From positions 248,001 to 312,000 of the forward strand of contig NZ_JAGEMM010000002.1 in NCBI RefSeq assembly GCF_017921815.1: 64,000 nt of DNA, written 5' to 3'. Position numbers and translations under genes: made by a program. The stretch comes from Microvirga antarctica (lineage in GTDB: Bacteria; Pseudomonadota; Alphaproteobacteria; Rhizobiales; Beijerinckiaceae). Of the stretch, positions 8,071 through 17,798 are shown piece after piece. The notes beneath the pieces were generated by a model, which was not told where the DNA came from, ran no database searches, and worked only from the letters and a program-made list of their open reading frames with translations. Positions within the stretch are counted from its first letter, which is position 1, and the number at the start of each line of letters is the position of its first letter.

Positions 8071-9327
8071 ATGCGATCCAACACCCGTTCCGCGGACATG
8101 CGTTCCAAGGATCAGCGCCAGCGACCCGAGACCATGCGAACCGTCAGCGTCAGTGACTTCGAAGGCCTGGCACCGCATCTTGCGGCGTGGGATGATCTCG
8201 CCTGGCACGCGCCGCAACGGATTCCCAACCTGCTGCCGGCCTGGATCGACGCGTATCTGCGCCACCGTCTGGGTCCCAACGAAAGCTGGATTTGCTGCTT
8301 CGCGTACCTGGGGGATCGCCTCGTCGGCGCCCTCCCGCTCGTCGTTACGCCGCATCCGGTCTTCGGACGGGCGCGACCGGTCCTCTACACCCCGTATGAC
8401 GCTCTCACCCCGTCCGGCGACATCGTGCTTTCGGCCGATCATGCCACTTTGGCGCTCAACGCGCTGCTCGGCGAGGTCCGTCGACAGTTGCCGCATCATC
8501 TGGGTGTCGACTTCAAGGCGGTCCGGCAAAGCTCCGCACTTTGGGACGCGCTGCAGAGCGGCGTTGACGGTTATGTGCTGCGCGAAGGCTTCTGTCCGAA
8601 ATATTCATCACTGGCCGTCGACGGCGATGCCGAGGCATATTTCGCCGAGTTGAAAAAATTGCGGTCGAACCTCAGGCGGTTTCGCAAGAAGCTCGACGGC
8701 CGCGGGACCGTCACGGTCGAGCTGTTGCGGGGCGAGGACGCGACCGAAGCCTTCCTGCCGGAATTCATTGCCCTCGAGGCATCGGGATGGAAGGGCCGCA
8801 ACGGCACGTCGATTGCCGATAATCCGCGCGTGGTCGCCTTCTACGAAACGCTCGTCACGAATTTTGCCCGGCAGGGCCGCTGGGAATGGCACACCATTCG
8901 CGTCGATGGTCGCTTGATCGCCGCCCAGATGGGAGCGCGCTGCGGCTCGGGACTGATGCTGCCGAAATACTCGTTCGATGAGGATTTCGCTGAATTCCGG
9001 CCAGGCTCCTTGCTCACCGGGGAAGTGCTGCGGGACGCCTTTGCGCGCGGCGAGATCGACGAAGTCAATCCGATGAGCGATGGCGAGGCCCATCGGACCT
9101 GGCACATGCAGCCGGAAGGCTACCTGAACGCCCATCTGGTGCGGCGCGGGCCAGTCGCGGCCGTTCTTCAATTGCCGCGCATTGAAGCCTGGTCGTTCTA
9201 CCAGAACGTCGTCCGGCCCCGGATTCCCCCTGGCCTCAAAGCCGCCTATCAAAAGTTTCGACGCCGTGGTGAGCGCAAGCCCCGCCGCGCGGCCACGAGC
9301 CGGTTGAGCACCAACGACGCGGCCTGA
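8071..9327 (+). CDS. GNAT-family acyltransferase, CelD/BioF2-like
   Basis: This 418-residue protein belongs to the CelD/BioF2-like (Acetyltransf_6) GNAT group. Family hallmarks are an N-terminal half with WDDLAWHAPQRIPNLLPAW and a central KKLRSNLRRFRKKL segment. These are followed by EASGWKGRNGTSI and a C-terminal acyl-CoA-binding half around WEWHTIRVDGRLIAAQMG. There is no signal peptide. Such proteins are common in exopolysaccharide loci and are thought to acylate sugars or precursors, though substrates are largely unknown. In-frame ATGs at 8098 and 8134 are alternative starts. It is convergent with a second, divergent member of the same group at 9340-11043. Confidence 0.8.
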   Translation: MRSNTRSADMRSKDQRQRPETMRTVSVSDFEGLAPHLAAWDDLAWHAPQRIPNLLPAWIDAYLRHRLGPNESWICCFAYLGDRLVGALPLVVTPHPVFGRARPVLYTPYDALTPSGDIVLSADHATLALNALLGEVRRQLPHHLGVDFKAVRQSSALWDALQSGVDGYVLREGFCPKYSSLAVDGDAEAYFAELKKLRSNLRRFRKKLDGRGTVTVELLRGEDATEAFLPEFIALEASGWKGRNGTSIADNPRVVAFYETLVTNFARQGRWEWHTIRVDGRLIAAQMGARCGSGLMLPKYSFDEDFAEFRPGSLLTGEVLRDAFARGEIDEVNPMSDGEAHRTWHMQPEGYLNAHLVRRGPVAAVLQLPRIEAWSFYQNVVRPRIPPGLKAAYQKFRRRGERKPRRAATSRLSTNDAA

Positions 9328-9339
9328 GAGGGGCCGGCC

Positions 9340-11043
9340 TCAAGGGTGGCCGGTGCTGGTGGAGCGAAATCCCCAACTTGTCAGAACCTCGGCCGATCGT
9401 CGGTCTTCGGCCGGGATCGCCACCACGATTGCGCCCTCGGCAGCGCGTGAGAGCCCATCGCGAAGACGCTGCGTGATCGCTGCGATCCGCACATCCTCTG
9501 TCCCCGTGGGATGCATGAAACCCTCAGACAGGTGGAGTGCACCGGCCGCGACTGGCGCATCGGGTGCCGGGTGGGCCGGTGCATCTGACGACCATCCGCA
9601 GTAAAGCAGCACGCCATCGGTCACGAGGGTATAAGCGCGGTCGCCGGCTTCTAGACGCTCGAGCGCGCGGGACAGAAAGGCGGTCTGGCTGATCTCCGAC
9701 GGAGCGGACGGGCGGTACAGCAGCAGATCCGCGACATTGTTCACATTCAACAGGATCGTGCCGGGTCCGACGACAAGGCCGGTGCGGCTGTCGAGCGCAA
9801 AGGTCACAAGGGGCGCGGAGCCAGCCGCCGTCTTTCCTGAGAACCGGCGCATCCGATCGGCGAGTCTCTGCCGGAAGCGACGCACCCGTAACACGCCGCT
9901 CGCGCCAAGGCGGTCTCGCAGCCGGAGCAGCGCGCGCGCCTTGATATGGTCGGACCATCGGAAGTGAACGGCCAGCGATTGGACCTCATCCGCGTGGTCG
10001 GCGATCCGTTCCTTGTAGGTTCCCTCCGGTGTCAGGTCCAAATCCTGAAAACCCTTCCCGCCGAGAGCGCGCGCCAGCATCAGCACCAGAAGTTTGCCGG
10101 GCGAGCTGTCCGCGACGAAGGGCGAGTGGGCGATCACGCCCAGGGCTACCGACGTGCGGTTGATGGGCCCCACATGCGCCGCGATGACGGTTTCGCCGAG
10201 GAGAAGCACCGAGGCATGCGCCAGTCCGGGCGTCTCCATGAGCCGCAGCCAGAACTCACGCTTGTGCGGATCGTCGCGAAACGGGAGTGACGCGTTGAGA
10301 GCGCCCTGCCGCAGGTCGCAGAAATCGGCCACGGCGTCGATCACCCGTTCGAGTTCCTCGCGGGACTCCAGCTCCACGAATCGCAACGGCGCGATGCGCT
10401 GCAGGCGGTTGATCCGGTTGCGGGTATGCTTTTTCTTCAGGGACTTTTCGACGCCGCCCTCCGGCCCAAGGGCGAGGAGCGGCCGCGCCTGTGTCTGAAG
10501 GATCACGCGCAGTCCCGTCGTCGCGCACCAGCCGACGGGCGTGCCTTGAGGAAGAAAGCGCAACGCCAATCGGCCACGGGGGAAGGTCTCGCCCAGAACT
10601 GAAAGTGCCTGCTGGATGAAGTGATCGGAAACCTCCGGTCGCGCGAGCCAGCCCTGATACTCGGCCTGGTGCGCGCCCACATGGACCAACGCCCCGTCGT
10701 GGCGGCCGATTGCCAGTGGCAGGAGGCCGGTCAGCGTGCCGGAGGAGTCAACTTGCGCGACGAGAAGAGGTTCGTGGGTGTCCCCATAAACGGACAGCCA
10801 GGCTTCCGCGTATCCGAAGGATTGCCATGCTGTGGCCCAGGGACAGGCCTCTGCCAGATCCATCCACGCCGCGCGGAATTGCGGATCCCGCAGAAGAGAT
10901 CGGGCCGCGTCACCGCGAGACAGAACGATGTCGTCGGCCGAATGGGCAGAAGACGGCGCGGAGTCGCGCGCATGCGTTTGCGCGGGACGACCGTCACCGA
11001 CTGCTACGCCCTGCCGCTGGTTCACGAGTATATCCGATCCCAT
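9340..11043 (-). CDS. Large GNAT-family acyltransferase, CelD/BioF2-like, with extra C-terminal domain
   Basis: This 567-residue protein has a CelD/BioF2-like acyltransferase region over about residues 45-350, including AWQSFGYAEAWLSVY, KKKHTRNRINRLQR and DLTPEGTYKERIADHADEV. The roughly 180 C-terminal residues look like an additional domain (PGTILLNVNNVADLLLYRPS onward), which I do not recognise. No signal peptide is seen. The ATG at 11043 was chosen over one 63 codons upstream, because the upstream residues are of low quality and AAGG precedes this ATG. It likely acylates an exopolysaccharide intermediate. It is the second acyltransferase in the locus. Confidence 0.75.
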   Translation of the reverse strand: MGSDILVNQRQGVAVGDGRPAQTHARDSAPSSAHSADDIVLSRGDAARSLLRDPQFRAAWMDLAEACPWATAWQSFGYAEAWLSVYGDTHEPLLVAQVDSSGTLTGLLPLAIGRHDGALVHVGAHQAEYQGWLARPEVSDHFIQQALSVLGETFPRGRLALRFLPQGTPVGWCATTGLRVILQTQARPLLALGPEGGVEKSLKKKHTRNRINRLQRIAPLRFVELESREELERVIDAVADFCDLRQGALNASLPFRDDPHKREFWLRLMETPGLAHASVLLLGETVIAAHVGPINRTSVALGVIAHSPFVADSSPGKLLVLMLARALGGKGFQDLDLTPEGTYKERIADHADEVQSLAVHFRWSDHIKARALLRLRDRLGASGVLRVRRFRQRLADRMRRFSGKTAAGSAPLVTFALDSRTGLVVGPGTILLNVNNVADLLLYRPSAPSEISQTAFLSRALERLEAGDRAYTLVTDGVLLYCGWSSDAPAHPAPDAPVAAGALHLSEGFMHPTGTEDVRIAAITQRLRDGLSRAAEGAIVVAIPAEDRRSAEVLTSWGFRSTSTGHP

Positions 11044-11304
11044 GACAGCCTTGTACGGCAAGTGCCGTGAACGCTCCACGCATGTGTCGTCGTCAGGAGG
11101 GAATGACGCGTGAGCATGAGAGTTACCTCCTACGAAAGGATGCGCTGGGACGAGACAGGCAGTACCGTATCGCGAGAATGCTCCATTCTGAGACGTCTTC
11201 CGACGCGGTCTGGTCTTCGGAGGTGACAGCACACCACGACGACGGTCGACGGTCCAGTTCTCGCCTGGGGTTCATGAGTCAAGTTGCGGATCGGAAGAGT
11301 TGCC

Positions 11305-12489
11305 ATGCACGTTGCACTGGTGGGAGCCCACGCATTGCCCGGCGAGCCGAGCAAGGGCGGTGTCGAACGCGTGGTCCAGGTGCTCCGGCGCAAGCTGGCG
11401 GAGCGGATGCAGGTCTCGCTTGTCGTGCCGGGCGCACGAGAGGGGCTGCGTTTTACTGACGAATTCGGCGACATCACCTACCTGAAGCGGACGGCCGGCC
11501 CCGGCTTCCTGACCTACTGGTCGTGGAGCTCTCTCGCGGTTTATCAGGAAATCGAGCGCCTCAACCCGGACATTGTGCATGTCCAGGGCGTGGCGGGCGA
11601 TTCTCTTTTCTGGCCGGTGGGGAAGAAGCCCCGCAAGCGCCCAATGATTTTCACGGCCCACGGCGTCCTCGAAGTCGATATCGTGCACACGGCTGGCGAG
11701 GACGTGCTGCGGCGAATCACGGTTCCGGCCCGCGCCGCCTTGATCGGGACAGTGGAGCGGAAATCCCGGGATCGTTACGACGAGGTCATCGCCATCAACG
11801 AGTATGTGCTCGAGGCCATGCCCGATGTGGCAGACCTGCGCTATCATCTGATCCCGAACCCGGTCGACGATGTGTTCTTCCACTCCCCACGGGCGCCCCG
11901 TTCCCCTGATGGCGTCTATCACCTGCTGCAAGTCGGGGTTGTGAGCCCGCTCAAGAACATTTTGGCGTCGATCGAGATCGCGGGCGAACTCACCCGTCGC
12001 GGAACGCCGGTTCATCTTCATGTCCTCGGCCCGATTGTCGACGTGAAATATCATCAGTATTGCCTGCGCGAGGTCGCCAAGCTGGGCCTTGACGATGTCG
12101 TGACGTTCCACGGCAATGCCACCCCGCCCGAGGTCGCCGCCTGGATGGACCGGTCGGACCTCCTGCTGCTCATCTCCAAACAGGAGATGGCGCCGATGGT
12201 GGTCGCCGAGGCCCATTGCCGCGGCCTTCCCGTCGCGGTGCCCCGGGCCTTCGGCCTGCGCTCGATGGTGAGCGAAGGTGTCAACGGCATTTTCCTCGAC
12301 GGTCCGTCCGTGGCGGACGACGCAACGCGGGTCGGCCGGGTGCTGGATGTCGGTCTGGATCGGGAGAGAATCCGCACCGGTGCGGCATCGCGCTACGAGA
12401 TCAATGGAATCATCGACCGCACGCTCGAGGTCTACTGGGAAGCTCTTGAGATGTCGCTCCGGGTGTCCGGGCGCCTCGCGGAGGTGTGA
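11305..12489 (+). CDS. Glycosyltransferase, GT4/GT1-type
   Basis: This GT-B glycosyltransferase of about 394 residues is expected to add one sugar to the lipid-linked repeat unit at the inner face of the membrane. An N-terminal GGVERVV block is present near residue 20, and a HVQG/HGVLEVDIVH region follows. The C-terminal donor-binding E-x7-E motif is visible in KQEMAPMVVAEAHCRGLPV. The ATG at 11305 is preceded by GGAAGAG at 6-base spacing. A TTG seven codons upstream would be a poorer start. It heads a plus-strand run of glycosyltransferase, polymerase, flippase and glycosyltransferase genes. The sugar specificity cannot be read from the sequence. Confidence 0.87.
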   Translation: MHVALVGAHALPGEPSKGGVERVVQVLRRKLAERMQVSLVVPGAREGLRFTDEFGDITYLKRTAGPGFLTYWSWSSLAVYQEIERLNPDIVHVQGVAGDSLFWPVGKKPRKRPMIFTAHGVLEVDIVHTAGEDVLRRITVPARAALIGTVERKSRDRYDEVIAINEYVLEAMPDVADLRYHLIPNPVDDVFFHSPRAPRSPDGVYHLLQVGVVSPLKNILASIEIAGELTRRGTPVHLHVLGPIVDVKYHQYCLREVAKLGLDDVVTFHGNATPPEVAAWMDRSDLLLLISKQEMAPMVVAEAHCRGLPVAVPRAFGLRSMVSEGVNGIFLDGPSVADDATRVGRVLDVGLDRERIRTGAASRYEINGIIDRTLEVYWEALEMSLRVSGRLAEV

Positions 12490-12579
12490 GCCGATGATGA
12501 CCCACATGCCATGCGCGTATCAAACCCCGTCAGACAAGAGGCGCATTCTTCAAATGCCCGCAACCGGTGAGGGCTAGCC

Positions 12580-13902
12580 GTGCAGACGGGCAATGTGCAG
12601 CGAGGCGCCAGGCGGCGGGAGCATGATCTGGCAGCCTGCGCGCTTCTGGTCTTCGCAGGCCTGAATCTCAACGGCGTCTTTCTGATGTTCATCAAGGAGT
12701 CGGCGCTGCTGTCGCCGCTCGTGCTGGTTCTGGTCCTCGTGCTGTGGCTGCGATATGCGCGCCCGGTGGCGGTGAGCGAACTGCTGGTTCTGTTCATGAC
12801 CTTCATGGTGTCGTTTCTCGCCTTCGCGACGGTCATCAGCCTCATCAACGGCAGCTTCGAGACCACCTATCTGACCATCTATTCGGCCACGCTGCTCCTG
12901 ATCCCTGGCGTCTATTTCTGGCTGTTCGGATGCACCGATGCCGAGTTCGAGAAGGTGATGCGGCTGTTCAAGGGGATCCTTCTGATCGCCTGTGCGCTCG
13001 TGCCTTTGTCGCCGTACATCGCGCCGTATCTCGACTACAAAGGACCCGAAGGACGGGCGACCGGACTGTTCGGGAGCCCGAACGACGCGGGGGTGGCGGC
13101 GCTGTATTGCCTCGTGCTGATTGCCGCCTATCCGGCAAAAAGCCGGCTTGTCACCGCGATCCATGCCATCATCGCGCTGGTCGCGCTGGCGCTCACCTTT
13201 TCGAAAGCCGGCATCCTCTGCCTCGGCCTGCTGACCTTGTTCATCCTCGTCGAGCGTCGATCGCTGAAGCTGATTCTTCTTGCCATCCTGGCCTTCGCGA
13301 TCGCGGGAATCGCTCTCCAGTATCTGTTCGACCACGATCTGTTCGGTCTCAGCCGGGAGCAGCGCGAACGCATCGCAGATGTTCTCAACCTCGCGGGTGG
13401 CGAGGTCACCACGCGGGCGACGACCGGACGAACGATCCTGTGGGAGACGGGAATCTGGCGGATCGAGGATCAACTGCCGTCAGGCTCCGGACTAGGGAGC
13501 TTTCACTCGCTTGAGGGCGGCTCGCGTGGAAGCGTCGAGGTCTGGCTAGGGGTCCACAATACGTTTCTGATGATCATTGGCGAAGCAGGCCTCATCCCGT
13601 TCGTCATCTTCATGACGTTCCTGGCGCGGCTGTTCATCATCGGAGTCCAGGCGAAAGACCGTCTGGTGGCGGTGGGATTTGGGGTCGTGTTTATGGTCGA
13701 CATGTTCTCAAGCCACAGCTCGTTTGCGTTCCGACTGTCGAACGTTGCGCTCGCCATGGCGATTGCCGTCGGCGCGCGGGGCGCCTTCAAGCGCAAGCAG
13801 GCTGAAGCGCTCGCTGCGACCGCTTTCCACCGCACCACGCGACCGCGACGGCGCCTCGCGGAACGCCCCGCGCCGGTCGACGCCTTGCGGTCCGCATCAT
13901 GA
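12580..13902 (+). CDS. Wzy-like O-antigen/exopolysaccharide polymerase
   Basis: This 440-residue integral membrane protein has ten or more hydrophobic segments and a periplasmic loop of about 70 residues (about 245-320). It carries the family signatures GLFGSPNDAG (about residue 165) and GVHNTFLMIIGEAGL (about 325), which are typical of the Wzy_C/O-antigen ligase superfamily. It likely polymerises the flipped repeat units in the periplasm. A ligase role is the alternative, since these families overlap. The start is a GTG at 12580. The position between glycosyltransferase and flippase genes supports the polymerase role. Confidence 0.85.
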   Translation: MQTGNVQRGARRREHDLAACALLVFAGLNLNGVFLMFIKESALLSPLVLVLVLVLWLRYARPVAVSELLVLFMTFMVSFLAFATVISLINGSFETTYLTIYSATLLLIPGVYFWLFGCTDAEFEKVMRLFKGILLIACALVPLSPYIAPYLDYKGPEGRATGLFGSPNDAGVAALYCLVLIAAYPAKSRLVTAIHAIIALVALALTFSKAGILCLGLLTLFILVERRSLKLILLAILAFAIAGIALQYLFDHDLFGLSREQRERIADVLNLAGGEVTTRATTGRTILWETGIWRIEDQLPSGSGLGSFHSLEGGSRGSVEVWLGVHNTFLMIIGEAGLIPFVIFMTFLARLFIIGVQAKDRLVAVGFGVVFMVDMFSSHSSFAFRLSNVALAMAIAVGARGAFKRKQAEALAATAFHRTTRPRRRLAERPAPVDALRSAS

Positions 13903-13966
13903 ATCACTGCAGGATGAGTACGGCGCAAGCTTGCCACCTGGCCATCTCGAGGGTGCAGGGCGCATT

Positions 13967-15193
13967 ATGTTGACGATGTTTCAGAAGGTCTATGCCTCCC
14001 GCGATGCGCGCGAGCAGGCCGGCGTTTTCACGTCTCACCTGTTGCTGAACATCTCGTTCTTCCTCGTCATGTTCATCGCATCCAAGAGCCTCGGCGCGGC
14101 GGAATTCGCCAGTCTGTCGCTGGCCAATACATGGATCATGACTCTGGCGACAATCTTCAGCTTCGGCATGGATCAAACCGCGCTGAAACTGTCGATCGAG
14201 CGGCACAGCAGCAGCTATATCGGCATCAACTTGATCGCCAAGGCACTTTTCTTCGTCATCGCGTTCGGGGTCTTTCTGGTTGGGACCCTCCTCTATGGCC
14301 CGAGTGCCAACCTTGTCATCGTGGCGGCAGCTGCCGGCGTCGCGCTCTGGTCCGCAACGCGGGTGGTCGAGCAATACGAGCGCCATTTCACGCGGCTTGC
14401 CTGGCTCAACCTGTCTTTCGCCATCACCCGGCTCGTGGTTGGCGGGCTGGCGATCGCATCGCAGGACTGGGTGCTGATCGTGCTCGCACTGCATGTGATT
14501 GCGCAATTGCCGGTTCATGTCACCACGCTTGCAACGGCTGTCCGGGAGTTGCGCTCGACCATCACGCTGAGCAGCCTGCGCCCGATGCTGACGGTCTCGC
14601 CACTGATGTTCCTGTCGATCTCCCTGTGGGGCTCGCTCTCGCTCATCACACAAAGCGTTCTGCACGATCGTGGCGACGTGCTTGCGACATCCGCCTTCGG
14701 CGTCGCCCTCCTGTTCATGTCGCCCGTCGACCTGGTGATCGGCACCTTCCGAGTCTACGTGCTTCCGCAGATCCTTCTCCGGGACATGAAGGAAATCGAC
14801 GTCTTCGGCCTCGGCGCAGGGTCGTTCAACGTCATCGTGCTCGCCTTTGCGGCCGTGTTCATGACCGTCACGGTGCCCATCGCGGGCCTCATCCACTGGA
14901 TCTACGGTGCCCAGTTCCCCCTGGCCGGGTGGTTCTTTCTGATCTATTTCGGCGGCGCGGTCGTGACGATTTCTGTCGGGCTGCTGAACCTCCGCGTCCA
15001 GCGAGAGAACCTGCTGAGGCTTGCTGTTCTGGTCAATCTCGGACGAGCGGGCGCCACCGCGTTGCTCATGCTTCTTCCGACCATCTCACCCATCGGGGTC
15101 GTCATCTGGTCGACGATCGTCATGATCATCGGCGAAATCGTGCTCTGGGCGGTGATCAACCGCGTGGAACGCAGACAGATCCGATCGGCCTGA
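13967..15193 (+). CDS. Wzx-like oligosaccharide flippase (MATE/MOP superfamily)
   Basis: This roughly 408-residue membrane protein has about 12 predicted hydrophobic segments beginning at LLLNISFFLVMF and a KSLGAAEFASLSLANTW block, typical of polysaccharide transporters of the MOP superfamily. It should move undecaprenyl-linked repeat units across the inner membrane. The ATG at 13967 was chosen because it has an AGGG-rich upstream region and places the first membrane helix correctly. The longer frame back to 13679 overlaps the polymerase gene and reads as Arg/Ser-rich shadow sequence. Confidence 0.85.
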   Translation: MLTMFQKVYASRDAREQAGVFTSHLLLNISFFLVMFIASKSLGAAEFASLSLANTWIMTLATIFSFGMDQTALKLSIERHSSSYIGINLIAKALFFVIAFGVFLVGTLLYGPSANLVIVAAAAGVALWSATRVVEQYERHFTRLAWLNLSFAITRLVVGGLAIASQDWVLIVLALHVIAQLPVHVTTLATAVRELRSTITLSSLRPMLTVSPLMFLSISLWGSLSLITQSVLHDRGDVLATSAFGVALLFMSPVDLVIGTFRVYVLPQILLRDMKEIDVFGLGAGSFNVIVLAFAAVFMTVTVPIAGLIHWIYGAQFPLAGWFFLIYFGGAVVTISVGLLNLRVQRENLLRLAVLVNLGRAGATALLMLLPTISPIGVVIWSTIVMIIGEIVLWAVINRVERRQIRSA

Positions 15194-15305
15194 TGGCCCC
15201 CGAAATTGCCAACCATGGTGTCCGAATGGGTTGCTTCCTCGCAGGTCGCGGCTTGGTAAGGTTCGGCATCGCGCGTTGCGTTCCATGCTCAAGGGATTCG
15301 TCTCC

Positions 15306-16559
15306 ATGAAGATCATCTATCTTCACCAGTATTTCTTCACGCGGACGATGATCGGCGTGGCGGGAAACCGCTCATACGAATTCGCCCGGCGGCTGGTCGC
15401 CATGGGTCACGAGGTCCATATGATCACGTCTCACACCCATGCGCGCGAGGGCGATTCGAAGGAGTGGTTCGAGACGGTGGAGGAAGGCATTCACGTCCAT
15501 TGGCTCCCAGTGCCCTATTCCAACAAGATGGATTTCAAGAAGCGTCTCTACGCGTTTCAGCGCTTTGCCATCGGCGCAGCAAGGCGCGCGGCGTCGATCG
15601 ACGGCGACGTGGTGTTTGCGACGAGCGGGCCCCTGACCATCGCCATCCCGGGGATCTACGCTTCGTGGGCGCGTCGCATTCCGATGGTGTTCGAGGTCCG
15701 CGATCTCTGGCCGGAGGGCGCAATCCAGCTCGGCGTGCTGACCAATCCGGTCGCAAAATGGCTCGCGCGACGCCTCGAGAAGTGGGCGTATCGTCGTTCG
15801 ACGCACGTGGTCGCTCTATCCCCCGGCATGCGTGACGGCATTGTCGCGACCGGCACTGCGCCCGCGAAGGTTTCGGTCATTCCCAATGCGGCGGATCTGG
15901 ACCTGTTCCACCCCCTAGTCGACGGGACGGAGCAACGGCGCGCTTTGGGAATCGACGATAAGTTCACGCTCGCCTATATCGGCACTATGGGGCTCGCCAA
16001 CGGCCTCGATTTCGTCCTCGACGCCGCAGCCGAGCTCAAACACCGCCGGGTCGATGACATCCTCCTCATGCTGCACGGTGACGGCATGCAGCGCGCTGCT
16101 CTCGAAGAGCGGGCGCGCCGCGAGGGCCTCGATAACGTGAAATTCTCCGGGCCGACGCCCAAGCACGAGATTGCGGAGCTGGTGGCGGCCGTCGACGTGT
16201 GCATGACGATTTTCAAGAATGTGCCGGTTCTGCAGACTTGTTCCCCAAACAAACTCTTCGACGCGCTCGCAGCGGGAAAACCCGTCCTCACCAATATGCC
16301 CGGCTGGCTGGCAGATATCGCCGAGAAGGACCGGACCGGCGTTTTCGTCGAGCCGGACAATGCAGTCGACTTCGCCGACAAGTGCGTCTGGCTCCGGGAT
16401 CATCCGGACCAGATCGAGGAATTTCGACTGAATGCCCGCCGTCTGGCTGAAAAGAAATTTGCCCGGGACGTGCTGGCGCGCCAGTTGGAGTCGGTCCTTG
16501 GTCGCGCGGTTGCCCCGGTTCCGGGTCGGCTCGCCCCAGAAGTCTCGTCGGCCAGATAA
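15306..16559 (+). CDS. Glycosyltransferase, GT4 WbuB-like
   Basis: This GT-B enzyme of about 417 residues has MKIIYLHQYF at the start and EVRDLWPEGAIQLGVL near residue 125. The donor-binding block is SPNKLFDALAAGKPVL near residue 315. These are characteristic of the WbuB/WcaI-like GT4 branch, with Asp in place of the second Glu of the usual E-x7-E motif. It probably adds an amino sugar or deoxysugar to the repeat unit. The ATG at 15306 has AAGGGA upstream. It is the last gene of the plus-strand run and is convergent with the next glycosyltransferase. Confidence 0.87.
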   Translation: MKIIYLHQYFFTRTMIGVAGNRSYEFARRLVAMGHEVHMITSHTHAREGDSKEWFETVEEGIHVHWLPVPYSNKMDFKKRLYAFQRFAIGAARRAASIDGDVVFATSGPLTIAIPGIYASWARRIPMVFEVRDLWPEGAIQLGVLTNPVAKWLARRLEKWAYRRSTHVVALSPGMRDGIVATGTAPAKVSVIPNAADLDLFHPLVDGTEQRRALGIDDKFTLAYIGTMGLANGLDFVLDAAAELKHRRVDDILLMLHGDGMQRAALEERARREGLDNVKFSGPTPKHEIAELVAAVDVCMTIFKNVPVLQTCSPNKLFDALAAGKPVLTNMPGWLADIAEKDRTGVFVEPDNAVDFADKCVWLRDHPDQIEEFRLNARRLAEKKFARDVLARQLESVLGRAVAPVPGRLAPEVSSAR

Positions 16560-16572
16560 GAGGGCGCGGCGC

Positions 16573-17568
16573 TCAGGCCGCCGAGGATAGGACCGCGTTT
16601 TCGAAGACCTCGACAACGCGGTCGGTCGTGCGCCGTTCCGACAGCTCTTCGGCGCGGCTTGCACCGTCAGAGCGGATGTCGAGGCGCAGAACCTCGACGA
16701 GCGCATTGCCCAGCGTTTCCACCTGATCGGCAACGATCCGCGAGGGCTCGACGCCGCTGAGGAGATCCCGCACGTCTCCCACATCGACTGTGATGACGGG
16801 AAGATTGCAGGCCAGCGCTTCCTTGACGACCGTGGGCGATCCCTCGAAGTCGCTGGTGAGCAGGAGACAGTCACACGCATTCATGAAGATCGGGATCTGG
16901 TTCGGGTCCACGTTGCTGACCGGCACCAGCTCGATGTCGGGAATCGTCCGGCGTGCATACGCAATGGCACTTTCGGCCAAGGCAAGGCGCTTGCCTGCCG
17001 GGCGGCCGCCGAGATTGAAGAAGACGAACCGCGTCTCGGGATTCCATCCGAGTTTCCTCCGTGCCTCCTGCCGGGGAGTGGGCTGAAACGCGGAGAGATC
17101 GACCCCGTCGAAAATGATCGAGACCGGTCGTGAGCGGATCCACAGCCGGTCCTTCAACTGCTGGGAAACGCAGATCACGTGTCGCGCGCGCAAAACCGAA
17201 ATCTGCGAAAAGATTCGGCCCACCAGGCTGCGAACGTAGCCGATGTCGCTTGTCGGATTGAGGTCACTGCCGCGAAAGCTGATGACCAGAGGGCGCAGAG
17301 TGCCAAGCGCACAGAACAACGCCGTCATCGTGCCATAGTGGGCATGGACAATGCTGGGGTCGAAGTCGCGCACAACCTTTCGAAATCGCCGCATCTCGGC
17401 AAGAACAGCGCCCGGCGATGTCCGGGAGGAAAGGAAGAAGGTGCGTGTGACGATGCCGCGCTGCTGAAGCGCCGCGACCTGGCGACGCGCGAAAACCATG
17501 CTGCTGGGCTGGTCCTCATCGCCAGGGATGACGGCAAGCACGCGGACAGGTGACGATGACATTCGCAT
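16573..17568 (-). CDS. Glycosyltransferase, GT4-type
   Basis: This GT-B enzyme has an N-terminal VRVLAVIPGDEDQPSSMVFA block, HAHYGTMTALF and SFRGSDLNPT in the acceptor half. A clear E-x7-E motif occurs in SDFEGSPTVVKEALACNLPV. It likely contributes a further sugar to the repeat unit. Two in-frame ATGs (17568 and 17562) are close together; a third at 17670 lacks a plausible ribosome-binding site and would add an Arg-rich leader. It is transcribed divergently from the AraC-type regulator at 17799. Confidence 0.83.
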   Translation of the reverse strand: MRMSSSPVRVLAVIPGDEDQPSSMVFARRQVAALQQRGIVTRTFFLSSRTSPGAVLAEMRRFRKVVRDFDPSIVHAHYGTMTALFCALGTLRPLVISFRGSDLNPTSDIGYVRSLVGRIFSQISVLRARHVICVSQQLKDRLWIRSRPVSIIFDGVDLSAFQPTPRQEARRKLGWNPETRFVFFNLGGRPAGKRLALAESAIAYARRTIPDIELVPVSNVDPNQIPIFMNACDCLLLTSDFEGSPTVVKEALACNLPVITVDVGDVRDLLSGVEPSRIVADQVETLGNALVEVLRLDIRSDGASRAEELSERRTTDRVVEVFENAVLSSAA

Positions 17569-17798
17569 GGGCTGTTCGATTCTCGATGCTCTCGCCCGGC
17601 GCGCGGCGCGGCGGAGCCTGTGAACATATTCATGCGCAGCATACCCGTTCTCTCGAACTGTCCAAGACATTCAGAAGGTGATCGCCGCATCATCCATAAG
17701 GTGTAGTCCCGAAGGCATAAGGCCTCCCGACGCAAGCTTGGCATCTTGCCTCTGCTTGCGGAAAGGATCGATACTGGCTCTCGCGTTAGGGCTGACCG

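Noticed and set aside
9334..9353. Hairpin CCGGCC/GGCCGG between the convergent acyltransferase genes
   Set aside because: Only 6 base pairs with no T tract, and it overlaps the stop region of the minus-strand gene; not enough to call a terminator.
13679..13966. N-terminal extension of the flippase gene
   Set aside because: It overlaps the polymerase gene and reads as Arg/Ser-rich sequence, while ATG 13967 has an upstream ribosome-binding region and correct helix placement.
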